This document shows, one piece after another, positions 27,148 through 36,009 of a DNA stretch of 64,000 bases; positions within the stretch are counted from its first letter, which is position 1; each line of letters starts with the position of its first letter. The stretch is from contig NZ_JBHTJH010000004.1 in NCBI RefSeq assembly GCF_042675645.1, positions 682,001 through 746,000 on the forward strand, in the 5' to 3' direction. The DNA comes from Sungkyunkwania multivorans. GTDB lineage: Bacteria > Bacteroidota > Bacteroidia > Flavobacteriales > Flavobacteriaceae. The translations under genes were made by a program, and so were the position numbers. The notes beneath the pieces are model-generated. The model saw only the letters and a program-made list of their open reading frames with translations, ran no database searches and had not been told where the DNA came from.

Positions 27148-28254
27148 ATGAAAAGATTAATTGCACTTTCTTTGGCATTTGCTACATTTTCATTTGTTTT
27201 TGCCCAAGATCTACCCACAAATCCCGAACCCGGTAAATGCTACGTGCGTTGTACCACCCCTGACATTTATGAAAATCAAACTGTACAAGTGGAGGTCAAG
27301 CCTGCATACAAAGTATTGCGAACAGTTCCTGCTGAGTATGAGACCGTTACCGAACGAGTATTGGTGAAAGAGGCAGGAAAGCGACTTAGAGTCATTCCTG
27401 AAAAATGGGGGACCGAGACCGTATCTTATGTTTCAAAACAAGCGGCCTCTACCTTAAGAGTGATACCCGCCTCGTTTTCGCCAGATTCTGAGACAATAGA
27501 GGTCAAGCCTGCATATGCCCAATGGGAAATGAGCTCTGCCGCACCATCCGAGTGCCAGTCTAGTAATCCAGATGACTGTCGTTACTGGTGTTATAGAGGA
27601 TATCCTGCGGAGTATACTACGATTGCCACTGAGGCGTTGGCTAATGATGCTTCGACGACCAGCACTCCTATCCCGCAAGCTACAGCCACCTATGTGAAGA
27701 AAGTCGTTACAGAGCCAGCTAAAGTTGTTGAAGAGGAGATCCCTGCAGAGTACGCAACGATCAGAAAAACGGTTCTTGTCAAAGACGCTACCGTAGTTGA
27801 AGAGACCATCCCTGCAGTCTATAAAACAGTTTCTAAGGAAGTCCTTAAGCAAAAAGGAGGTTTGACAACTTGGAAAGAGGTAGACTGTAAGCTGGTGGAA
27901 TATAACGCACTTCCTATCAATTGGAATCTTGGAAGCGCCACATTGACTCCTGCTGCAAAACGCTTGATCGATCAAAACCTGTTGAAAGTACTTCAAGATA
28001 CACCAGGTTCTAAAGTGGAGATCGCTTCCCATACAGATGCAAGAGGATCCAAAACATCCAATCAGGCACTCTCCGAAAGAAGAGCACAATCTGTAGCAAA
28101 CTACTTGATATCTAAAGGGATCAACGCGAGTAGATTAGTTGCAAATGGATATGGAGAGTCTAGATTAAAGAACAGATGTGCAGATGGTGTTTCTTGTACA
28201 GAAAGAGAACATTCAGCCAACAGACGTACTGAATTTAGATTGATAAACAACTAA
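27148..28254 (+). CDS. OmpA-family outer-membrane protein with repeated N-terminal region
   Basis: The 368-residue protein has a signal peptide (LALAFATFSFVFAQ-like, about 1-19). Its middle contains several copies of a short beta-type unit of the form PAEYxTVxxxVLVK. The C-terminal OmpA peptidoglycan-binding domain (about 260-368) has SHTDARGSKTSNQALSERRA and ANRRTEFR. The N-terminal region also has paired cysteines (CYVRC, CRYWCY). It probably links the outer membrane to peptidoglycan. It is a single gene with its own terminator, shared with the convergent ybaB homologue. Confidence 0.9.
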   Translation: MKRLIALSLAFATFSFVFAQDLPTNPEPGKCYVRCTTPDIYENQTVQVEVKPAYKVLRTVPAEYETVTERVLVKEAGKRLRVIPEKWGTETVSYVSKQAASTLRVIPASFSPDSETIEVKPAYAQWEMSSAAPSECQSSNPDDCRYWCYRGYPAEYTTIATEALANDASTTSTPIPQATATYVKKVVTEPAKVVEEEIPAEYATIRKTVLVKDATVVEETIPAVYKTVSKEVLKQKGGLTTWKEVDCKLVEYNALPINWNLGSATLTPAAKRLIDQNLLKVLQDTPGSKVEIASHTDARGSKTSNQALSERRAQSVANYLISKGINASRLVANGYGESRLKNRCADGVSCTEREHSANRRTEFRLINN

Positions 28255-28281
28255 GTCCTCACGTCCTTATAAAATAAGAAG

Positions 28282-28307
28282 CCGCCTAGAATCTCTAGGC
28301 GGTTTTT
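28282..28307. terminator. Terminator between the OmpA gene and the YbaB gene
   Basis: A 9-bp stem, CCGCCTAGA with TCTAGGCGG, loop ATC, then five T. It ends the OmpA-family gene and touches the end of the convergent gene. Confidence 0.85.
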
Positions 28308-28630
28308 CATTTGAAAAGGTCCATGCCTGGTATACTTGGCATCCCTTCTTTGGCAACGGCCGCCAACTCGGTCTCATGAACCTCAGTGGCCTTTTTGATG
28401 GCCTTGTTGAGGGTGACGATCAGATAGTCCTCTAACTGATCCTTGTCTTTAAGTAACTCGCCATTGATGTTTATGGCCTTTATTTCTCTATTGGCCGAAA
28501 TGGTGACATCGAGAAGCCCATCGCTGCTTTTCTCGTCTATAAAGACCGTATTGAGACGTTCTTTGGTAGCTTCAACTTTCTTTTGGGTCTCTTTCAATTT
28601 GCCCATCATTCCCATCATGTCTCCAAACAT
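28307..28630 (-). CDS. YbaB/EbfC family nucleoid-associated protein
   Basis: The 107-residue protein has the family pattern: an N-terminal methionine-rich helix (MFGDMMGMMGKLKETQKKVE), a central sheet (VTISANREIKAININ) and a C-terminal helix (IVTLNKAIKKATEVHETELA). Members bind DNA as dimers. In many bacteria the gene sits beside dnaX-recR; here it does not. A clear promoter lies upstream at 28659-28688. Confidence 0.9.
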   Translation of the reverse strand: MFGDMMGMMGKLKETQKKVEATKERLNTVFIDEKSSDGLLDVTISANREIKAININGELLKDKDQLEDYLIVTLNKAIKKATEVHETELAAVAKEGMPSIPGMDLFK

Positions 28631-28658
28631 TGTTTTTCGAATTTTAAGTTAACTAATA

Positions 28659-28688
28659 CAAATTTACTAAATTGGTCACTTAAACCAA
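28659..28688 (-). promoter_or_regulatory. Promoter of the YbaB-family gene
   Basis: On the minus strand TTG (28688-28686), a 19-nt spacer and the perfect -7 box TAAATTTG (28666-28659). The leader to the ATG at 28630 is about 20 nt. Confidence 0.7.
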
Positions 28689-28703
28689 TTCAACCTACTT
28701 CTA

Positions 28704-30839
28704 ATGAGAAAAAGCATAGCTGTATTGGTTCTAAGTACTATTTTTGCCACCGCTTGTAAAGAAAAGGAAATGGAACCGCAACATGAAACTATGAAAGCAC
28801 CTATTGCTGAAAAAATTCCAACAAACTTAGAAAAGCACGGGGATGTTCGTATCGATAATTATTATTGGCTCAAGGACCGTGACAATCCAGAGGTCATAGA
28901 CTATCTGGAACGCGAGAATGCCTATAATGATGAAATGACAAAGCACACCACGGCGTTTCAAAAAGCGCTCTTCGAAGAGATGAAATCTCGTATCAAAGAA
29001 GATGACGCTTCGGTGCCTTACTTCTATAATGGCTATTGGTACATCACACGTTACGAGGAAGGTAAGGATTATCCGGTCTACACTCGTAAAAAGGGTTCTT
29101 TGGAAGCGAAAGAGGAGATCCTTTTTGACTGCAACGAAATGGCAGAAGGCCACTCGTTTTTTAGATTGGTGGGGATAAATATAAGTCCTGATAACAAATT
29201 GGCAGCTTTTGGGTTGGATACAGTTTCTCGCAGACAATATACCATTCAGGTAAAAAACTTGGAAACAGGCGAGATCTTTCCTGAAAAGATAAATAATACG
29301 ACTGGTGGGTCTACTTGGGCGAGCGATAACAAAACTCTTTTCTATACCAACAAAGATCCTGAAACACTGCGGTCCAATAAAATAATGAAACACAAACTTG
29401 GTCATAACGTAGCGGATGATGAGCTGATATTTGAAGAAGAGGATGAGACCTTCTATACATTTGTGTATAAGACCAAATCTAGGGAGTGGTTGGTCATAGG
29501 TTCTACCAGCACGCTCACCTCAGAATATCAGATATTAAAAGCGAATGACCCTGACGGGGAATTTAAAGTATTTCAGCCAAGAGAACGAGGGCACGAATAC
29601 GGCATCTCACATTTTGGAGACGAGTTTTATATTACTACGAATATGGATGGGGCTTCAAACTTTAAATTGATGAAGACCTCTGAAGAAAATACGACCAAAG
29701 AAAATTGGACAGAGGTAATTCCGCATAGAAAAGATGTTCTGCTAGAAGATATCGATATCTTTAAGGAGTATCTTGTGGTAAGTGAGCGTGAGAATGGACT
29801 TAATAAGATCAACATCAAACGTTGGGATGGTTCTGAGGAATATACACTTCCGTTCGACAATGAGACCTACACGGCCTATACTACGACCAACATCGATTTT
29901 GATACCGACATATTGCGCTATTCATACAATGCCATGACCACTCCTAATTCGGTCATTGATTTCAACATGAAGACGCGAGAAAGGGTTGTTAAGAAGGAAC
30001 AGGAAGTATTGGGAGGCAAATTTGACAAGAACAACTACACCTCCGAGCGTGTTTGGGCCACCGCTTCCGACGGTACGAAGATCCCAATCTCTATGGTGTA
30101 CAGAAAAGGAATCACCAAAGATGGTACAAACCCTTTGTTGCTCTATGCGTATGGTTCTTATGGCTCTACGATCGACCCTTATTTTTCTACGGTTAGACTT
30201 AGTCTTTTAGACCGAGGTTTTATTTATGCCATCGCCCACATCAGAGGTGGACAGTACTTGGGACGACAATGGTATGAGGACGGTAAAATGTTCAACAAAA
30301 AAAATACGTTCACAGATTTTATAGATTGTTCAAAATATTTGATTGCCGAGGGATATACTTCCCCAGACCATCATTATGCCATGGGAGGCTCTGCGGGCGG
30401 CTTGTTGATGGGGGCCGTTGTGAATATGGCACCCGAGCTTTATAACGGTGTCGTTGCAGCTGTACCTTTTGTAGACGTGGTCACCACCATGTTAGATGAT
30501 AGCATCCCGTTGACCACAGGTGAATATGATGAATGGGGCAACCCAAATGATAAAGAATCTTACCAATACATGCTTTCGTACTCTCCTTACGATCAGGTAC
30601 GATCACAGGAATATCCAAATTTGTTGGTGACCACCGGTTTGCATGACAGTCAAGTACAGTATTGGGAACCAGCAAAATGGGTGGCGAAATTGAGGGAAAT
30701 GAAGACCGACGACCATCTGTTGCTTTTACATACCAATATGGATGCTGGTCATGGTGGGGCTTCAGGACGTTTTGAAGCATTGAAGGAAGTAGCAGAAGAA
30801 TATGCCTTTATCATGGACCTAGAGGGCATTACGGACTAA
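28704..30839 (+). CDS. Prolyl oligopeptidase family lipoprotein (S9A)
   Basis: The 711-residue serine peptidase carries a lipobox near the N-terminus (LSTIFATACKE), so it is likely an envelope lipoprotein. A beta-propeller (about 80-420) precedes an alpha/beta-hydrolase. The nucleophile is Ser563 in MGGSAGGLL, with the acid in GLHDSQV and the base in DAGHGG. The propeller sequence (LVGINISPDNKLAAFGLDT) is closest to oligopeptidase B, which cleaves peptides after basic residues. Prolyl oligopeptidase is the alternative. Confidence 0.92.
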   Translation: MRKSIAVLVLSTIFATACKEKEMEPQHETMKAPIAEKIPTNLEKHGDVRIDNYYWLKDRDNPEVIDYLERENAYNDEMTKHTTAFQKALFEEMKSRIKEDDASVPYFYNGYWYITRYEEGKDYPVYTRKKGSLEAKEEILFDCNEMAEGHSFFRLVGINISPDNKLAAFGLDTVSRRQYTIQVKNLETGEIFPEKINNTTGGSTWASDNKTLFYTNKDPETLRSNKIMKHKLGHNVADDELIFEEEDETFYTFVYKTKSREWLVIGSTSTLTSEYQILKANDPDGEFKVFQPRERGHEYGISHFGDEFYITTNMDGASNFKLMKTSEENTTKENWTEVIPHRKDVLLEDIDIFKEYLVVSERENGLNKINIKRWDGSEEYTLPFDNETYTAYTTTNIDFDTDILRYSYNAMTTPNSVIDFNMKTRERVVKKEQEVLGGKFDKNNYTSERVWATASDGTKIPISMVYRKGITKDGTNPLLLYAYGSYGSTIDPYFSTVRLSLLDRGFIYAIAHIRGGQYLGRQWYEDGKMFNKKNTFTDFIDCSKYLIAEGYTSPDHHYAMGGSAGGLLMGAVVNMAPELYNGVVAAVPFVDVVTTMLDDSIPLTTGEYDEWGNPNDKESYQYMLSYSPYDQVRSQEYPNLLVTTGLHDSQVQYWEPAKWVAKLREMKTDDHLLLLHTNMDAGHGGASGRFEALKEVAEEYAFIMDLEGITD

Positions 30840-30918
30840 TAAATATATTTTGACTAAATTTGCACGGTTTGTTAAATTATCGGGTGAATTAAAAAGCACC
30901 TAAGCATTAAACAACTTT

Positions 30919-31959
30919 ATGAAACAAGAGATAGACGCTTACAACAATGTCTTGGAGCTTGTTGGTCAAACACCAATAATAAAGCTCAATAGAATCGCCA
31001 ACGATTTTCAAGGTGAATTCTACGCAAAGTTCGAAGCATTTAATCCAGGCCACTCTACCAAAGACCGAATTGCTCTTTACATTATAGAACAGGCCGAGAA
31101 AAAAGGCATTCTCAAACCTGGTGATACCATCGTTGAAACAACTTCGGGAAATACCGGATTTAGTATTGCCATGGTAAGTATCATCAAGGGATACGAGTGC
31201 ATTTTGGCAGTGAGCTCCAAATCTTCTAAAGACAAGATCGATATGTTACGCGCCATGGGCGCTAAGGTCTATGTGTGCCCAGCCCACGTAAGTGCCGATG
31301 ACCCAAGATCGTACTATCAAGTCGCGAGACGAATTCACGAAGAGACCAAAGGCTCTGTCTACATCAACCAATATTTTAATGAGTTGAATATCGATGCCCA
31401 CTATACAAGCACCGGACCAGAAATTTGGAAGCAGACCAATGGCCAACTCACGCATTTCATAGCCTGTAGCGGTACTGGTGGTACCATATCTGGAACGGCA
31501 CGGTTTTTAAAAGAACAGAATCCCAATATCAAAGTGATAGGCGTTGACGCCTACGGTTCAGTTTTGAAAAAATATCACGAAACCGGAGAGCTGGATAAAG
31601 ATGAGATCTACCCATATCGTATCGAGGGGCTTGGAAAGAATCTCATTCCTACCGCTACGGATTTTGACGTTATCGACAAGTTTGTGAAGGTGACCGACGA
31701 AGAGAGTGCGCATACCGCAAGGGAGGTTTCTAAGACCGAAGGTTTATTCGTTGGCTACACAAGCGGTGCTGTGATGCAAGCAATAAAGCAGCTAGCAGCG
31801 GATGGGGAATTTGATGAGAATAGTAAGGTCGTCATGATATTTCCCGACCACGGGTCTCGCTATATGAGCAAGATATACAGCGATGAATGGATGCGCGACC
31901 AAGGCTTCTTTGATAGTGTGAATATCGAAGAGGAGATCCAGATCGAATATGTGAAATAA
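30919..31959 (+). CDS. PLP-dependent cysteine/cystathionine/cysteate synthase family enzyme
   Basis: This is a fold-type II PLP enzyme of 346 residues. The Schiff-base lysine is Lys48 in NPGHSTKDRIA (common members have NPGGSVKDR). The substrate loop TTSGNTG and the phosphate loop GTGGTISG are present. Sequence alone allows cysteine synthase or cystathionine beta-synthase. It is followed by an SDR and an SPT-like acyltransferase on the same strand, so I favour cysteate synthase (phosphoserine plus sulfite to cysteate), the first step of capnine synthesis. There is no CBS domain. A terminator follows at 31981. Confidence 0.85.
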   Translation: MKQEIDAYNNVLELVGQTPIIKLNRIANDFQGEFYAKFEAFNPGHSTKDRIALYIIEQAEKKGILKPGDTIVETTSGNTGFSIAMVSIIKGYECILAVSSKSSKDKIDMLRAMGAKVYVCPAHVSADDPRSYYQVARRIHEETKGSVYINQYFNELNIDAHYTSTGPEIWKQTNGQLTHFIACSGTGGTISGTARFLKEQNPNIKVIGVDAYGSVLKKYHETGELDKDEIYPYRIEGLGKNLIPTATDFDVIDKFVKVTDEESAHTAREVSKTEGLFVGYTSGAVMQAIKQLAADGEFDENSKVVMIFPDHGSRYMSKIYSDEWMRDQGFFDSVNIEEEIQIEYVK

Positions 31960-31980
31960 TAGTTGAAAACATATATTATA

Positions 31981-32008
31981 AAGGGAAGTTTCTGCTTCCC
32001 TTTTTTTT
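31981..32008 (+). terminator. Terminator after the PLP synthase
   Basis: An 8-bp stem, AAGGGAAG with CTTCCCTT, and a 6-nt loop run into eight T. The SDR gene therefore probably has its own promoter. Confidence 0.85.
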
Positions 32009-32062
32009 GTGATATTTTTGAAGGATGAGAAGGCATGACTTCAAACATCAAATAAATAACCA

Positions 32063-32905
32063 ATGAAAAACGTACTTGTAACTGGCGTTTCCTCTGGAAT
32101 AGGGAAGGCCGTAGCACAATCATTTCTCAATAGAAATTATAGGGTTTTTGGGAGTGTGAGGAATGAAAAGGATGCTGAGCGTTTACAGAATGAATTCGGA
32201 GAGAATTTTGTACCGCTATTATTCGACATCACCGACCAGCAAGCCATAGATGAAGCCAAGAAGAAACTAGAGACTCATCTCGATGGGGCAGGATTGGATT
32301 GCCTGGTAAACAACGCGGGTGTCTCTGTCAATGGCCCCTTGGCCTATATCGACCTAGAGCAGGTAGATTTTCAGATGAAGGTCAATGTGCTCGGTCTATT
32401 GAGGGTTACACAGGCATTTCTACCGCTTCTAGGGTTCAATAGCGATCATAGGCCTGGAAGAATTGTGAATATCAGTTCCGCCGCCGGAAAGTCGACACGA
32501 CCGTTTATGGCACCCTATTCTGCATCTAAGCATGCTGTAGAAGCTCTGTCCGATGGGCTGCGAAGAGAATTGATGGATTTTGGGATCGAGGTGATCGTCA
32601 TCGAGCCTGGACCGATACAATCCGAGATATGGTCAAAAGCAAGGGAGACTGAGAACGTATATAGAAATACGCCTTATGAAAAGATATATGACAACATGAA
32701 CAAAGCTGTTGATGGAATGGAAGGAGTGGCAATTCCAGCAGAAAAGGTGGGTGAGTTGGTCGTAAATGCTGTAGAAAAGAAAAAACCAAGAACACGCTAT
32801 TTGATCGCTCCAAAAAAATGGCTGTTCTGGCTGGCTATCAATGTATTTCCCGATAGATTTTTAGATAAGATGCTCCATAAACAGATTCAGGAATTGAATA
32901 AATAA
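32063..32905 (+). CDS. SDR-family oxidoreductase (candidate 3-ketocapnine or 3-ketosphinganine reductase)
   Basis: The 280-residue classical SDR has the NAD(P) loop TGVSSGIGKAV, the NNAG motif (VNNAGVSVNG) and the Ser-Tyr-Lys triad in ISSAAGK...YSASKHAVE. The long C-terminal part, with a hydrophobic patch (KKWLFWLAINVFPDRFLDKML), suggests membrane association. This is seen in 3-ketosphinganine and sterol/retinol-type reductases. Lying between a cysteate-synthase-like and an SPT-like gene, it is the natural candidate for the ketone reductase of capnine synthesis. That role is an inference from context. Confidence 0.85.
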   Translation: MKNVLVTGVSSGIGKAVAQSFLNRNYRVFGSVRNEKDAERLQNEFGENFVPLLFDITDQQAIDEAKKKLETHLDGAGLDCLVNNAGVSVNGPLAYIDLEQVDFQMKVNVLGLLRVTQAFLPLLGFNSDHRPGRIVNISSAAGKSTRPFMAPYSASKHAVEALSDGLRRELMDFGIEVIVIEPGPIQSEIWSKARETENVYRNTPYEKIYDNMNKAVDGMEGVAIPAEKVGELVVNAVEKKKPRTRYLIAPKKWLFWLAINVFPDRFLDKMLHKQIQELNK

Positions 32906-33007
32906 GGAATAATTTCGTTATGTTTTTGTATCTATAATTGAATATTTGACAGTATTCGAAAGTTTTTTTTGCAAAAAATTCAATACTAATGGCACATTAT
33001 GATAGAT

Positions 33008-33031
33008 AGGCAAAATTGGTTACTTTTGCCT
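33008..33031. promoter_or_regulatory. Inverted repeat over the -7 box of the SPT-like gene
   Basis: AGGCAAAA (33008-33015), an 8-nt spacer and TTTTGCCT (33024-33031) form a perfect 8+8 inverted repeat. It contains the -7 box TACTTTTG (33021-33028). A protein bound here would block RNA polymerase. Confidence 0.45.
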
Positions 33032-33086
33032 GCTAGTAGACCCGACTAGATTAACGCTATGTTAGCATAACCTGAAATTACCCTAA

Positions 33087-34346
33087 ATGAGAGATTTATT
33101 TGATAGGATTATTGAAAATAAAGGACCGCTTGGTAAGTGGGCCTCACAGGCCGAAGGATATTTTGTGTTTCCAAAGTTAGAGGGAGAGATCGCCAACCGA
33201 ATGATATTTAACGGTAAGGAGATCATCACGTGGAGTATCAATGATTATTTAGGGCTTGCCAATCATCCGGAAATAAGAAAGGTAGATGCAGAAGCTGCTG
33301 CACAGAATGGTGCCGCTTATCCTATGGGAGCGCGGATGATGTCTGGACACACTGACCTTCACGAGCAACTTCAAAATGAACTGGCAGATTTCGTTAAGAA
33401 AGAGTCTGCATATCTATTGAATTTTGGCTATCAAGGCATCATGTCTGCAATCGATGCGCTGGTAAGCAAAGATGATATTATCGTCTATGATGTAGATTCG
33501 CATGCATGTATCATCGACGGAGTGCGTCTTCACCTTGGAAAACGTTTCACCTATAAACACAATGATGTAGATAGCTTGGAAAAGAACCTGGAGCGTGCCA
33601 CCAAAATGGCCGAGCAGACCGGAGGAGGTATTCTGGTCATCTCTGAGGGTGTTTTTGGAATGCGAGGAGAACAAGGAAAACTGAAGGAGATCGTTGCGCT
33701 AAAAGATAAGTTCAACTTTAGATTGTTGGTGGATGATGCTCACGGCTTTGGTACCCTTGGTAAAACTGGTGCTGGAGCAGGAGAGGAGCAAGGCGTTCAA
33801 GATGGTATCGACGTATATTTTGCGACCTTCGCAAAGTCGATGGCCAGCATCGGAGCATTTTTAGCTGGGGACAAGGAGATCATGGATTATCTTAAGTATA
33901 ACATGCGTTCGCAAATGTTTGCAAAGTCATTACCTATGATCTTTGTAAAAGGAGCTTTAAAACGCCTTGAAATGCTGAAGACCATGCCAGAGCTTAAGGC
34001 TAAGCTTTGGGAAAATGTAAACGCGTTGCAAAATGGTTTGCGCCAACGAGGATTTGATATCGGTACCACACAAAGTTGTGTGACCCCAGTATATTTAAAG
34101 GGAAGTATTCCTGAAGCGATGGCGTTGGTAAAAGACCTTCGTGAAAATTTTGGGATCTTCTGTTCGATCGTCGTTTACCCAGTGATTCCTAAAGGACTCA
34201 TCCTATTACGAATGATCCCAACGGCCTCACATACGATGGAGGACATTCAGCTTACCTTGGAAGCGTTTTCATCGATCAGAGAGCGATTGGAGAACGGAAC
34301 CTATAAAAGACTATCTAAATCAGTGGCCGAGGCCATGGGAGAATAG
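33087..34346 (+). CDS. Alpha-oxoamine synthase (SPT-like; candidate cysteate acyltransferase)
   Basis: This 419-residue PLP fold-type I enzyme belongs to the family of serine palmitoyltransferase, KBL and BioF. These condense an amino acid with an acyl-CoA or acyl-ACP and release CO2. The PLP lysine is Lys250 in FATFAKSMASIGAF, and DDAHGFGTLGKTG supplies the PLP-binding aspartate and histidine. BioF is a weaker alternative, because the flanking genes are not biotin genes. In flavobacteria such enzymes acylate cysteate in sulfonolipid (capnine) synthesis or serine in sphingolipid synthesis. With the PLP synthase and SDR upstream, cysteate acyltransferase is my best guess. Confidence 0.87.
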   Translation: MRDLFDRIIENKGPLGKWASQAEGYFVFPKLEGEIANRMIFNGKEIITWSINDYLGLANHPEIRKVDAEAAAQNGAAYPMGARMMSGHTDLHEQLQNELADFVKKESAYLLNFGYQGIMSAIDALVSKDDIIVYDVDSHACIIDGVRLHLGKRFTYKHNDVDSLEKNLERATKMAEQTGGGILVISEGVFGMRGEQGKLKEIVALKDKFNFRLLVDDAHGFGTLGKTGAGAGEEQGVQDGIDVYFATFAKSMASIGAFLAGDKEIMDYLKYNMRSQMFAKSLPMIFVKGALKRLEMLKTMPELKAKLWENVNALQNGLRQRGFDIGTTQSCVTPVYLKGSIPEAMALVKDLRENFGIFCSIVVYPVIPKGLILLRMIPTASHTMEDIQLTLEAFSSIRERLENGTYKRLSKSVAEAMGE

Positions 34347-34368
34347 TATCCGAGTAAAAACTTATATT

Positions 34369-34397
34369 AAAAAAGCAGCCGAGTTGGCTGCTTTTTT
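34369..34397. terminator. Bidirectional terminator
   Basis: A 12-bp perfect stem, AAAAAAGCAGCC with GGCTGCTTTTTT, and loop GAGTT. It serves the SPT-like gene (+) and lipoprotein copy A (-). Confidence 0.9.
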
Positions 34398-34416
34398 ATT
34401 GAGGAACATATCATTT

Positions 34417-35103
34417 TTAGTCTGGTGTAGAACGTGTGTAAGAGAGCGCTCCTCCGCTACCTCCGCTTCCCCACTCGGTAAATTTGAAGGAAAGATAGAT
34501 ATCCTCTTCTACAAGCCAGATGCCAAGATTCTTTCCGACCAATTCGGTCATAATGGTTCCGTCAGCTGTAAAAGACTCCGTTTCTACGTCAAAATCATTA
34601 GGAATGCTCACTATAGTGTTTCCTGCATTCAATTGAGCGATCATGGTAGCCACGTTATGAAAGCTATAAAAATGAGTGGGATCGCCGAGAGTACCATAGA
34701 ACGCAAAGTTCTCATCCCATGGATTGTCGGCGCCAATACTGTCCAAAATGGCCCATTTAACGCCCTTGGTACCACCTGTGGCGGTAAAGTCTTTGGTACT
34801 AGGTGGGGCTACGTCATCCCAAAAATCTGCAAAAAGATCATCACCTGTGGCATCCTCGCCAAAGTTGTTTTGCCACCATTGGTAATTGTAGATCTGTCTG
34901 TTGTCTTGTCTTGTAAATGTTACGCTATCGCTAATTCGATCCTGGTTCTCAGGGAGGGTCCAATCGGCATTGGCCGCTTTCGTGAAGGTCATTTCGGGGC
35001 CTGTCCAGATATTATCCTTCGGTGGAGTGTCATCATCCCCACAAGAAATGGTCGTCAATAAAAGCGAAAATAAGATCGCCCCAGCATAAGTTAATCTCTT
35101 CAT
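34417..35103 (-). CDS. Lipoprotein of unknown function, copy A
   Basis: The frame opens at 35184, but the ATG at 35103 gives a normal lipoprotein signal (YAGAILFSLLLTTISCGDDD, Cys as the lipidated residue), for a protein of 228 residues. No known catalytic motif is visible. The C-terminal KFTEWGSGGSGGALSYTRS is a pattern I have seen in several Bacteroidota surface proteins. A tandem copy lies immediately upstream on the same strand. The two copies are nearly identical except for a sharply bounded central block and a few other codons. Confidence 0.8.
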   Translation of the reverse strand: MKRLTYAGAILFSLLLTTISCGDDDTPPKDNIWTGPEMTFTKAANADWTLPENQDRISDSVTFTRQDNRQIYNYQWWQNNFGEDATGDDLFADFWDDVAPPSTKDFTATGGTKGVKWAILDSIGADNPWDENFAFYGTLGDPTHFYSFHNVATMIAQLNAGNTIVSIPNDFDVETESFTADGTIMTELVGKNLGIWLVEEDIYLSFKFTEWGSGGSGGALSYTRSTPD

Positions 35104-35185
35104 GTTAATTTGTTTTAGATTGAAATAAATACTACAAGAAATAAAAAAAAATATATAAATGAAAGAATTTTCTTTATATAACAAG

Positions 35186-35210
35186 AAAAGCAGTCATGTC
35201 GACCGCTTTT
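35186..35210 (-). terminator. Terminator of lipoprotein copy B
   Basis: On the minus strand AAAAGCGGTC pairs with GACTGCTTTT (one G-T pair) around a 5-nt loop. It lies between the two copies. Confidence 0.6.
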
Positions 35211-35235
35211 TGTATTTGAAAAAGGCATTGCTTTT

Positions 35236-35925
35236 TTAGTCTGGCGTAGAACGTGTGTAAGAAAGCGCTCCTCCGCTACCTCCGCTTCCCCACTCGGTAA
35301 ATTTGAAGGAAAGATAGATATCCTCTTCTACAAGCCAGATACCAAGATTTTTTCCGACCAACTCGGTCATGCTAGTACCACTATTAGTACTACTACTGCC
35401 GTTCTCTACATTAAAATCGTCTGGTACGCTTACAACGCTCTGCCCGTCGTTTAGTTGTGTGATCATGGTAGCCACGTTATGGAAGCTATAAAAATGAGTG
35501 GGGTCCCCTAATGTGCCATAGAGGGCAAAGTTCTCATCCCATGGATTGTCTGCGCCAATACTGTCCAAGATGGCCCATTTAACACCCTTGGTACCACCTG
35601 TAGCGGTAAAGTCTTTGGTGTTCGGTACATCGACATCATCCCAAAAATCTGCTTCTAGATCATCCCCTGTGGCATCCTCACCAAAGTTGTTTTGCCACCA
35701 TTGGTAATTGTAGATCTGTCTGTTGTCTTGTCTTGTAAATCTTACGCTATCGCTAATTCGATCCTGGTTCTCAGGGAGGGTCCAATCGGCATTGGCCGCT
35801 TTCGTGAAGGTCATGTCAGGGCCGGTCCAGATATTATCTTTTGGAGGAGTATCATCATCCCCACACGAGATAGTCGTAAATAAAAGTGAAAGTAAAATTA
35901 CACTAGCATAAGTTAATTTCTTCAT
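35236..35925 (-). CDS. Lipoprotein of unknown function, copy B
   Basis: This 229-residue tandem paralogue of copy A has the same lipobox region (TTISCGDDD) and the same C-terminus (SGGALSYTRSTPD). It differs mainly in the central block, where copy B has a Ser/Thr-rich stretch (ENGSSSTNSGTS) in place of the copy A sequence. The upstream leaders of both copies are also similar, so the duplication included the promoter region. Function unknown. Confidence 0.8.
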   Translation of the reverse strand: MKKLTYASVILLSLLFTTISCGDDDTPPKDNIWTGPDMTFTKAANADWTLPENQDRISDSVRFTRQDNRQIYNYQWWQNNFGEDATGDDLEADFWDDVDVPNTKDFTATGGTKGVKWAILDSIGADNPWDENFALYGTLGDPTHFYSFHNVATMITQLNDGQSVVSVPDDFNVENGSSSTNSGTSMTELVGKNLGIWLVEEDIYLSFKFTEWGSGGSGGALSYTRSTPD

Positions 35926-36009
35926 ATCATATTTGTTTTAGATTGAAATAAAAGATGACAATAAAAGATAAAAAATCTTAGAGATGAAAGAAATTTCTTT
36001 ATATAACAG

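Noticed and set aside
27454..28089. A 211-codon minus-strand frame opposite the OmpA-family gene
   Set aside because: It is fully inside a well-supported gene and is Cys/Ser/Arg-rich without a recognisable motif.
28827..29405. A 192-codon minus-strand frame inside the prolyl oligopeptidase gene
   Set aside because: It is antisense to conserved propeller sequence and has no domain or promoter.
33033..33075. A riboswitch or structured leader before the SPT-like gene
   Set aside because: Only short stems (CTAGT/ACTAG and TATG/CATA) are seen and no known riboswitch core is recognisable.
34384..35061. A 225-codon plus-strand open frame opposite lipoprotein copy A
   Set aside because: It is antisense to a clear lipoprotein gene, is cysteine-rich and shows no domain. 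It exists only because of the codon bias of the other strand, and the same shadow appears opposite copy B.
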